6,352 nucleotides of DNA from DASVEG01 sp035540495 (lineage in GTDB: Bacteria; Actinomycetota; Acidimicrobiia; Acidimicrobiales; CADCTF01). The notes under the pieces were generated by a model that saw nothing but the letters and a program-made list of their open reading frames with translations, did not search any database and had not been told where the DNA came from. Within the stretch, counting starts at the first letter, position 1; every line of letters begins with the position of its first letter. Of this stretch, positions 1-5,088 are shown piece after piece. The stretch lies in the NCBI GenBank assembly GCA_035540495.1, contig DATLGL010000013.1:1-6352 (forward strand), read 5' to 3'. A program made the position numbers and the translations under genes.

Positions 1-475
1 TCGTGGTCGTGGGCGCCGCCGTCGTCGGCGGAGGCGAACCGCCACCGCTTCGAAGCTTCATGAAGACCTCGGTCACCCAGATCCGGCCGTCGCCACCGCG
101 AACGACACCGATGCCGACGTGGGTGAAGTCGCTGTCGAGGATGTTCGCTCGGTGCGCCGATGAGTTCATGAACGCGTCGTGGATCTGCGGCGCGCTGTCG
201 CCGGTACCGACGTTCTCGCCGAGCTTCGCCCAGTCCTGCGTGACCTCCTTGGAGAGGTTCGGGTTGTGGGCGAGGCGGTTGTCGGCCGCCATCTTCGCCG
301 ACCAGCGCCGAGCGATCGACGTGAGCTCGGCATCCACGGTGAGCGAACCCCGGCTGCCACGAGCGTTGTTCGTCAGCGAGACGAACTCCGCCTCGACGCC
401 GGCATCAGCCGCCGCGGGAGGCGTCGCGAGCGCCAGCGTGGCGAGAAGCACGGCGAGCGCGACGACGACCTTCAC
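1..475 (-). CDS. Secreted CAP/SCP-domain (YkwD-like) protein, C-terminus cut by window edge
   Basis: The first 158 residues are visible; the gene reads leftward out of the window with no stop. GTG at 475-473 is the start, because it is followed at once by a signal peptide: Lys2, a hydrophobic stretch at about residues 3-17, then TPPAAADAG with a plausible signal-peptidase cut after Ala21-Ala23. Residues 28-139 form a bacterial CAP domain. The recognisable motifs are LTNNARGSRG (34-43), LAHNPNL (68-74), LGENVGTG (85-92), SSAHRANILDSDFTHVGIGV (105-124) and WVTEVF (133-138). His70, Glu87 and His108 are candidate members of the CAP cavity site. From residue 143 the chain becomes Gly/Ser/Pro/Thr-rich (SGGGSPPPTTAAPTTT), like a linker or wall-spanning tail. 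The protein is probably exported. Bacterial CAP proteins have no single established activity, so I assign none. A purine-rich AAGAAGGGG lies about 25 nt upstream, too far to be a normal ribosome-binding site. Confidence 0.9.
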   Translation of the reverse strand, partial: MKVVVALAVLLATLALATPPAAADAGVEAEFVSLTNNARGSRGSLTVDAELTSIARRWSAKMAADNRLAHNPNLSKEVTQDWAKLGENVGTGDSAPQIHDAFMNSSAHRANILDSDFTHVGIGVVRGGDGRIWVTEVFMKLRSGGGSPPPTTAAPTTT

Positions 476-568
476 GAGAGTCGTATCGACACCGGCACGT
501 CCCCTTCTTGAGCACGGCGGGCCGCGCGTCGACTTGCGAACGCCCGCCGGTGCCTGCAGCGTTGCACC
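476..568. promoter_or_regulatory. Divergent intergenic region between CAP gene and acyl-CoA synthetase gene
   Basis: This 93-bp spacer separates two genes that start outward from it, so promoters for both probably lie here or just inside the genes. I found no convincing -35/-10 pair in either direction and no clear Shine-Dalgarno sequence at normal spacing before either GTG start. The call rests on gene orientation alone. Confidence 0.4.
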
Positions 569-2062
569 GTGAACCTGGCTTCGATCCTCGAAGGCAAGCC
601 CGACGACGCGCTCGCATTGGTGAGCCGGGGCCGCCCGATCACCTATGGCGAGCTCCGAGACCGGGTCGGTCGTCTGAGGGGCGGGCTCGCCGCGCAGGGC
701 ATCGAGCCGGGCGATCGCGTCGGCATCCTCGCCGCGAACAACCCGTTCTTCGTCGAGGCGTACCTCGCTGCGCTCGGCGCGGGTGCGGTCGCCGTCCCGA
801 TGAACCCCGCCAGCCCGTCGGCCGAGGTGCGAAACGAGCTCGCGGCCATCGGGGCCAAGATGGTGTTCGTCGGGCCCAGCGGTCGTGGCGCCATGGCCGG
901 CATCGGTCGCGGAGCGGTGCCGGTCGAGACGGTCATCGCCCCTGAGGGCGTCGAGCTCGCGGGTTCGGTCGTGCTCGAGAAGATCCTCGGCGACCCGACC
1001 CCGGTGGTCGAGCGCTCAGCCGACGACCTCGCGGTGATGATCTTCACCGCAGGCACGAGCGGGTCGCCCAAGGCCGCCATGCTCACCCACGGCAACCTGC
1101 TGTCGAACATCGAGCAGATGCAGCAGCACCCGCTGCGGGCGCTGACCGTCGACGACAAGAGCCTCGGCGTGCTCCCGATGTTCCACATCTTCGGCCTGAA
1201 CGTCCTGCTCGGACTCTCGCTGTACGCCGGTGCGTCGGTCGTGCTCGTCGAGCGGTTCGACCCGGCGTCGGCTCTCGACACGATCAAGGACCACCAGGTG
1301 ACGATCGTCGCCGGCGCCCCGACGATGTTCCAGGCGTGGGCGACCATGCCGGAGGCCGACCCTGGCGCGTTCCAGAGCGTCCGTCTCGTGGTGTCCGGTG
1401 CCGCGCCGCTCTCGCCGGAGACGGCATCTGCCTTCGAAACCCGCTACCGCGTCCCGATCTACCAGGGCTACGGCCTCACCGAAGCCGCGCCGACCGTCAC
1501 GTCGTCCGTGGTGGGCGGCGAACCGCGGCCCGGATCGATCGGCGTGCCGCTTCCCGGCGTCGACGTGCGCCTGGTCGACCACGACGGGGAGGACGTCCTC
1601 CACGGCGACGAGGGCGAGATCTGGGTGAAGGGCCCGAACGTGTTCGCCGGGTACTGGAACGATCCCGACGCGACGGCAGCCGCGCTCACGAGCGACGGGT
1701 GGCTCCGCACGGGTGACATCGCCGTCGTCGACGACGACGGGCACCTCTTCATCGTCGACCGGGCGAAGGACCTGATCATCGTGTCGGGCTTCAACGTCTA
1801 TCCGGCCGAGGTGGAGGACGCGCTGCTCGAGCATCCCGGCGTCGAAGCGGTCGCCGTCGTCGGCATGCCCCACCCCCACTCGGGAGAGACCGTGAAGGCG
1901 TTCGTCGTCACCCGTCCCGGCCACAGCGTCGAGGAGGACGAGCTCATCGAGTTCTGCGCCGGCCGCCTCGCCCGCTACAAGTGCCCGACGAAGGTCACCT
2001 TCGTGGCTGAGCTGCCACTGGGGATGGGCGGGAAGCTGCTCCGCCGGGCGCTTCGTTCCTGA
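569..2062 (+). CDS. Acyl-CoA synthetase / long-chain fatty acid--CoA ligase-like (ANL superfamily)
   Basis: A complete 497-residue AMP-forming ligase. The family activates a carboxylic acid, usually a fatty acid, with ATP to an acyl-adenylate and then transfers it to CoA in the cytosol. The core motifs are present in order. The P-loop is FTAGTSGSPKAAMLTH (159-174, with Lys168), followed by PMFHIFG (203-209) and the adenine-binding YQGYGLTEAAPTV (298-310). Next come GWLRTGDIA (377-385, ribose-binding Asp383) and the hinge DRAKDLIIVSGFNVYPAEVE (397-416). The C-terminal LPLGMGGKLLRRALR (482-496) carries the adenylation lysine, Lys489. All key residues are in place, so the enzyme should be active. 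GTG at 569 starts just before the usual ITYGEL region and no Shine-Dalgarno is evident. The P-loop has Lys-Ala where most members have Lys-Gly, which I associate with an actinobacterial subgroup. Substrate chain length cannot be read from the sequence. No fatty-acid pathway genes adjoin it. Confidence 0.93.
   Translation: MNLASILEGKPDDALALVSRGRPITYGELRDRVGRLRGGLAAQGIEPGDRVGILAANNPFFVEAYLAALGAGAVAVPMNPASPSAEVRNELAAIGAKMVFVGPSGRGAMAGIGRGAVPVETVIAPEGVELAGSVVLEKILGDPTPVVERSADDLAVMIFTAGTSGSPKAAMLTHGNLLSNIEQMQQHPLRALTVDDKSLGVLPMFHIFGLNVLLGLSLYAGASVVLVERFDPASALDTIKDHQVTIVAGAPTMFQAWATMPEADPGAFQSVRLVVSGAAPLSPETASAFETRYRVPIYQGYGLTEAAPTVTSSVVGGEPRPGSIGVPLPGVDVRLVDHDGEDVLHGDEGEIWVKGPNVFAGYWNDPDATAAALTSDGWLRTGDIAVVDDDGHLFIVDRAKDLIIVSGFNVYPAEVEDALLEHPGVEAVAVVGMPHPHSGETVKAFVVTRPGHSVEEDELIEFCAGRLARYKCPTKVTFVAELPLGMGGKLLRRALRS
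1988..2004. repeat. Perfect 7-bp inverted repeat spanning the stop codon of the minus-strand membrane gene
   Basis: The sequence ACGAAGG-TCA-CCTTCGT forms a perfect 7-bp stem. Its three-base loop is the complement of the TGA stop of the minus-strand gene. It also lies inside the last 75 bp of the synthetase coding region (residues 474-479, TKVTFV). No T-run follows on either strand, so it is not a textbook intrinsic terminator. It may be chance. Confidence 0.35.
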
Positions 2063-2747
2063 CCGGGACCGCCTGGAGTCGAGGCGCCGCGGGCGCCCCT
2101 CCGGTGGCGACGAGGAACCCGAGGAAGATCACGGTGATGCCGAGGGCGAGGGTGACCGCGAAGGCGTCCATCTCCCCGAGTACGGAGTTGAACAGCCCGC
2201 TGGACGACAGGAGCAGCGTCCCCGCTGCGATGAGCAGGTTCGCCCACAGCATCCGGCCCCTGCGGTAGCGCCACGCAGACCACAACGCGCCGCCGAAGAT
2301 CACGAGCGCGGCGACGCCGCTGCACGTGGCGGCCAGAGCGCGAGGCAGCACGCCGAACACCTCGGAGCCCTTCACGAGCTCATCGGGCAGGATGTCCGCC
2401 TTCAGCGGCGCGGTGACGACCACCCCGGCGGCGAACGCGGACAGCAGGCTGATGAAGGCGCCCCACCGGTCGCCCCGCTTCTCGCCCCCGAGCAGGTAGA
2501 TCGTGCCGAGCGCGAGGAACGGCACGTTGACGATCGCGCCGAAGAGGTAGAAGAGCCGGAACGACACGTCGTTCCACCCGAGGGCGGCGCCGGCCGCGAG
2601 GGACAGCGACGCCAGAGCGAAGAACGCTAGGGAGACGCTCCAGGCCAGTTCGTGGCGGCGCCGCTTGGCCAGCCAGCGTTCGAACGTCGACATCGAGAAG
2701 GCGATGGCGACGAGCGACGCGAACGACGCGAGGGCGACGTGGAGCAC
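1995..2747 (-). CDS. Seven-transmembrane protein of unknown function
   Basis: A 250-residue integral membrane protein that I cannot assign to a named family. Hydrophobic segments lie at about residues 3-19, 36-57, 64-86, 96-114, 138-158, 166-186 and 194-214. Positive charge alternates as the positive-inside rule predicts: LAKRRRH (26-32), GGEKRGDR (87-94) and WRYRRGR (159-165) would be cytoplasmic. The N-terminus would then be outside and the C-terminus inside. The most distinctive stretch is FRLFYLFGAIVNVPFLALG (63-81). Residues 216-250 form a Pro/Ala-rich, arginine-ended tail that looks disordered. There is no lipobox or obvious enzymatic motif. GTG at 2747 is the start: an ATG at 2755 is out of frame, and the sequence from 2747 runs straight into the first helix. 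The gene is divergent from the J-LRR gene across 47 bp and converges on the synthetase gene with a 68-bp coding overlap. Confidence 0.85.
   Translation of the reverse strand: MLHVALASFASLVAIAFSMSTFERWLAKRRRHELAWSVSLAFFALASLSLAAGAALGWNDVSFRLFYLFGAIVNVPFLALGTIYLLGGEKRGDRWGAFISLLSAFAAGVVVTAPLKADILPDELVKGSEVFGVLPRALAATCSGVAALVIFGGALWSAWRYRRGRMLWANLLIAAGTLLLSSSGLFNSVLGEMDAFAVTLALGITVIFLGFLVATGGAPAAPRLQAVPVRNEAPGGAASRPSPVAAQPRR
2081..2101 (+). terminator. Possible GC-rich hairpin terminator after the acyl-CoA synthetase gene (weak)
   Basis: About 18 bp after the synthetase stop, GGCGCC-GCG-GGCGCC forms a 6-bp GC-only stem (2083-2097). It can be extended by GAG/CTC across a small bulge. There is no U-tract. 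Such hairpins are sometimes proposed as terminators in high-GC actinobacteria, but GC-rich palindromes are also frequent by chance. This one lies inside the coding sequence of the opposing membrane protein. Confidence 0.25.
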
Positions 2748-2794
2748 GGGGCCATTCTTGCAAGCACTCGATCGGAGCAGGGCTTCGGGCCCGG
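2748..2794. promoter_or_regulatory. Short divergent intergenic region (membrane protein / J-LRR)
   Basis: Only 47 bp separate the two divergent GTG starts, so the promoters must be packed back to back or overlap the coding regions. The only symmetrical element I see is the 8-bp palindrome CTTGCAAG at 2757-2764, a possible but unproven operator. GGAG at 2774-2777 lies 17 nt before the J-LRR start, too far for a good ribosome-binding site. No clear -10/-35 pair is visible. Confidence 0.35.
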
Positions 2795-3703
2795 GTGTCG
2801 AACCTCTCGGACGACGTGCCGACGCACTACGACGTCCTGGGCGTCGCCACCGACGCGACCGAGGAGCAGATCAAGCGCGCCTACGTGCGCAAGGCGCGGC
2901 GATACCACCCGGACGGGCACGCCCTCGCTCCAGACGCTGTGCGGGCCGAGGCCGAGCGGGAGATGCAGGCGCTCAACGTGGCCTGGAACGTGCTGCGGGA
3001 CGAACGGCGACGCCGCCGGTACGACCGCTCGCTCGAACGGTCGGCCGAGCGAACGACGCATCCGACCGACCGTCGATCTCCCTCCGGTCGCATCAGGCGA
3101 CCCGAACCCACGTCCCCGGCCGCCGCACTCGGCTCCGGATTCTCCTACTGGTTGGGTGGCATCTCCGGCCCGGCCATCGGTGGTCATCGCGCCTACAGCC
3201 TGCGGGTCACCGGCGCCCGATCGCTCGCGCCGCTGGCGGCGTTCGCTCCCGACCGCCTCGTCGCCCTCCACGGCAGCGGAGCCTCGATCGGCGATGCGGA
3301 TCTCGTCCACCTTCGCGACATGACGTCGCTGCGGGTCCTCGACCTGAGCGACACGCCCGTCACCGACGTCGGGCTGCTCCACCTGCAGGGCTGCGTCGAG
3401 CTCGAGACGGTGTGGCTCTGGAACACCGCGATCACCGACAGCGGGCTGGCGCTCCTCGGCCGGCTCCCGAACGTCCGCCAGCTCGGTCTCGGCAACACCC
3501 GCGTGACCGATGCCGGCCTCGCCGCCCTTCGCGACCTCCGGCGCCTGCGGTTGCTGCAGCTGTGGGGCACTAACGTGCGCGGCCCGGGCCTCCAGCACCT
3601 CCACCACCTCGGCGAGCTCGAGATGGTGACCCTTCCACGCCGTGTGCGGCCTTCCCACCGCCGCCGCCTCCGCACCGCCCGGCCCGCCGTCTCGATCGTC
3701 TAG
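2795..3703 (+). CDS. J-domain (DnaJ-like) protein fused to 24-residue leucine-rich repeats
   Basis: A 302-residue protein with no signal peptide or clear membrane helix. Residues 11-77 are a J domain: HYDVLGVATDATEEQIKRAY, then ARRYHPDGH with an intact His38-Pro39-Asp40, then MQALNVAWNVLRDERRRRRY. J domains stimulate the ATPase of Hsp70/DnaK, and the HPD is the residue set needed for this. There is no Gly/Phe region or zinc finger, so it is a class C-type J protein. An arginine/serine-rich linker (71-104) leads to FSYWLGGISGPAIGG (116-130). Five 24-residue leucine-rich repeats follow at 165-284 with the pattern (I/V)TDxGLxxLxxLxxLxxLxLxxT, preceded by a degenerate unit at 141-164. The protein ends in an arginine-rich tail (281-298). 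The repeats probably make a curved protein-binding surface, and the J domain may bring DnaK to whatever they bind; that role is inference. GTG at 2795 is the start; GTG at 2816 is an alternative that keeps the whole J domain. No dnaK or grpE lies in the window. Confidence 0.87.
   Translation: MSNLSDDVPTHYDVLGVATDATEEQIKRAYVRKARRYHPDGHALAPDAVRAEAEREMQALNVAWNVLRDERRRRRYDRSLERSAERTTHPTDRRSPSGRIRRPEPTSPAAALGSGFSYWLGGISGPAIGGHRAYSLRVTGARSLAPLAAFAPDRLVALHGSGASIGDADLVHLRDMTSLRVLDLSDTPVTDVGLLHLQGCVELETVWLWNTAITDSGLALLGRLPNVRQLGLGNTRVTDAGLAALRDLRRLRLLQLWGTNVRGPGLQHLHHLGELEMVTLPRRVRPSHRRRLRTARPAVSIV
3215..3646 (+). repeat. Tandem 72-bp coding units encoding six 24-residue leucine-rich repeats
   Basis: This is the repeat part of the J-LRR gene. 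The units are residues 141-164 (degenerate), 165-188, 189-212, 213-236, 237-260 and 261-284, each exactly 24 residues with no insertions. The clearest three begin VTDVGLLHL, ITDSGLALL and VTDAGLAAL. Each carries a strand core of the LxLxxT type: LDLSDT, LGLGNT and LQLWGT in three of the units, and the variant VWLWNT in the unit at 189-212. Conservation is at the protein level. The DNA copies have diverged, so this is an old repeat array and not a recent duplication. Confidence 0.85.
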
Positions 3704-3730
3704 ATCCTCCGTCGCCCCGACTTCGTGCGT

Positions 3731-3767
3731 TTGTGAACGGCGGTGTCGCGCCGGTACGATCGCCGAC
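3731..3767 (+). promoter_or_regulatory. Candidate rex promoter with Rex-operator half-site, leaderless
   Basis: TTGTGA at 3731-3736 (-35-like) and TACGAT at 3755-3760 (-10, fitting TAnnnT) are 18 bp apart. The predicted transcription start falls at about 3767-3768, on the rex GTG itself, so the message would be leaderless. That agrees with the absence of a Shine-Dalgarno. The -35 region is embedded in TTGTGAAC (3731-3738), an exact left half of the Rex operator known from Streptomyces (TGTGAAC-N3-TTCACA). The right half is not conserved here (GGCGGTGTCG follows), so binding would depend on one good half-site. Streptomyces coelicolor rex-hemACD is known to be Rex-regulated; autoregulation here is inferred by analogy. 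Confidence 0.45.
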
Positions 3768-4457
3768 GTGGCGGACACCGGCGCGCGGAGCTCATCGTCG
3801 TCACGACGCATCCCGGAAGCCACCGTTGCGCGGCTGCCGGTGTACCTCCGAGCCCTGCTCGAGGTGGCCGAGGCGAAGACGGCGACCATCTCGTCGGAGC
3901 GTCTCGCGGAGCTGGCAGGCGTGAACGCGGCGAAGGTCCGAAAGGACCTCTCGCACCTCGGCTCCTACGGCACCCGTGGCGTCGGCTACGACGTCGAGTT
4001 CCTGCTCTACCAGATCAGCCGCGAGCTCGGCCTGACCCAGGACTGGCCGGTCGTCATCGTCGGCATCGGCAACCTCGGCCACGCCCTCGCCAACTACCGC
4101 AACTTCAGCGCGAGGGGCTTCCGTGTCGTGGCCCTCCTCGACGCCGACCCGTCGAAGGTGGGCGAGCGGGTGGGTGACCTCGTGGTGCGCTCGCTCGACG
4201 ATCTCGCGGAGATCGCGCGCGAGGAGCGCATCGCGATCGGCATCGTCGCGACGCCCGCTGGAGCCGCCCAGGAGGTCGCCGACCGTCTCGTCGCCGCCGG
4301 CGTCACGAGCATCCTCAACTTCGCGCCGACGGTGCTGAGCGTGCCGCCCCACGTGAGCCTGCGGAAGGTCGACCTCTCGATCGAGCTGCAGATCCTCAGC
4401 TTCTACCAGCAGCGGGCGGCCGGCTATCCCGAGGCGGCCGAGGAGCCCGTCGCCTGA
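3768..4457 (+). CDS. rex: Redox-sensing transcriptional repressor Rex
   Basis: A 229-residue protein, the usual length for Rex. Rex dimers bind operator DNA when NADH/NAD+ is low and release it when NADH rises, derepressing respiratory and fermentative genes. The N-terminal winged helix covers about residues 15-80, with IPEATVARLPVYLRAL (15-30), GVNAAKVRKDLSHLGSYGTR (51-70) and GVGYDVEFLL (71-80). The Rossmann domain follows with VVIVGIGNLGHAL (95-107, GxGxxG), Asp125 at the end of the second strand (VALLDADP), ATPAGAAQEVAD (161-172) and SILNFAP (181-187). The C-terminal swap helix is VDLSIELQILSFYQQ (201-215). GTG at 3768 is chosen because the family starts a few residues before IPEATVARLP, and because a longer reading from 3642 would run back into the J-LRR gene. 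A candidate leaderless promoter with an operator half-site precedes it. The next gene begins 1 bp after its stop. Confidence 0.96.
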   Translation: MADTGARSSSSSRRIPEATVARLPVYLRALLEVAEAKTATISSERLAELAGVNAAKVRKDLSHLGSYGTRGVGYDVEFLLYQISRELGLTQDWPVVIVGIGNLGHALANYRNFSARGFRVVALLDADPSKVGERVGDLVVRSLDDLAEIAREERIAIGIVATPAGAAQEVADRLVAAGVTSILNFAPTVLSVPPHVSLRKVDLSIELQILSFYQQRAAGYPEAAEEPVA

Positions 4458-4458
4458 C

Positions 4459-5088
4459 GTGCCCGTTCGCGCGCCGCTGTACCCGGTCGGGCTCGTCGTC
4501 GACGGCCGCCGCTGCCTCGTCGTCGGAGGCGGACGGATCGCCGCCCGCAAGGTCGAGGGCCTCCGCTCCTGCGGCGCGATCGTGCACGTCGTCGCGCCAT
4601 CGGTGAGCGACGAGATCAAGGCGATGACCGGGGTCACCTACGACGAGCGGCCGTACGAACGTGCCGACCTCGATGCCATGCGCCTGGTCATCACGGCAAC
4701 GGGCGATCCCGCCGTCGACCAGCAGATCTTCGACGAGTGCGAGGCAGCCGGCATCTGGTGCAACAGCGCGGACGATCCCGATCGCTGCACCTTCACTCTG
4801 CCCGCGACGCTCCGCCACGGACCCTTGCTGGTCACCGTCTCGACGGGCGGGCACAGCCCCGCGCTCGCGACGTGGTTGCGCGATCGCATACGTGACCGGG
4901 TCGGCCCCGAGTACGAGATCCTCCTCGAGATGCTGTCTGACGCCCGGGGGGCGCTGCAGGCGGCGGGGGTGTCGACCGAAGGGCTGGATTGGCACAAGGC
5001 GCTCGACTCGGAAATGCTGGAGCTGATCAGGGCCGGTCTGATCACCGAGGCAAGGGAGCGACTCCGGTCGTGTCTGTCGTCGTCGTAG
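4459..5088 (+). CDS. Precorrin-2 dehydrogenase / sirohydrochlorin ferrochelatase-type protein (sirohaem synthase N-terminal domain)
   Basis: A 209-residue stand-alone version of the CysG N-terminal (CysG-B, Met8/SirC) module. The family oxidises precorrin-2 to sirohydrochlorin using NAD+; some members also insert iron to give sirohaem. The NAD-binding site is CLVVGGGRIAARKVEGLRSC (19-38). The catalytic region is CNSADDPDRCTFTLPATLRH (101-120), in which Asp105 aligns with the essential aspartate of CysG. Next comes LVTVSTGGHSPALATWLRDR (124-143). Ser128 matches the serine reported as phosphorylated in Salmonella CysG. The uroporphyrinogen methyltransferase half is absent, so a separate cobA/sumT-type gene should exist elsewhere. 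GTG at 4459 lies 1 bp after the rex stop, with GAGGAG at 4440-4445 as a somewhat distant ribosome-binding site. The 3' end overlaps hemA by 19 bp. Whether this protein has ferrochelatase activity cannot be told from the sequence. Confidence 0.92.
   Translation: MPVRAPLYPVGLVVDGRRCLVVGGGRIAARKVEGLRSCGAIVHVVAPSVSDEIKAMTGVTYDERPYERADLDAMRLVITATGDPAVDQQIFDECEAAGIWCNSADDPDRCTFTLPATLRHGPLLVTVSTGGHSPALATWLRDRIRDRVGPEYEILLEMLSDARGALQAAGVSTEGLDWHKALDSEMLELIRAGLITEARERLRSCLSSS
5052..5058 (+). promoter_or_regulatory. Ribosome-binding site of hemA, inside the preceding gene
   Basis: AAGGGAG lies 11 nt before GTG at 5070, within the 3' coding end of the sirohaem-synthase-type gene. It supports 5070 as the hemA start over a longer in-frame reading from 4989, and it implies reinitiation or coupled translation across the 19-bp overlap. 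Confidence 0.6.

Noticed and set aside
3..572. Plus-strand open frame of 189 codons over the CAP gene
   Set aside because: The opposite strand encodes a signal peptide and a motif-complete CAP domain. This frame has neither and would end at the start of the synthetase gene.
3642..3767. N-terminal extension of rex back to 3642
   Set aside because: It would overlap the end of the J-LRR gene, add 42 residues of low-complexity sequence not seen in Rex proteins, and place the promoter inside the gene.
2627..3889. Minus-strand open frame of 420 codons across the J-LRR gene and rex start
   Set aside because: It is antisense to the clear J-domain and LRR coding sequence, has no domain of its own, and its composition is that of a GC-driven shadow.
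4989..5069. N-terminal extension of hemA back to 4989
   Set aside because: Glutamyl-tRNA reductases begin directly at the strand leading to GLNHRT. The extra 27 residues are unlike the family, and a Shine-Dalgarno fits the 5070 start.
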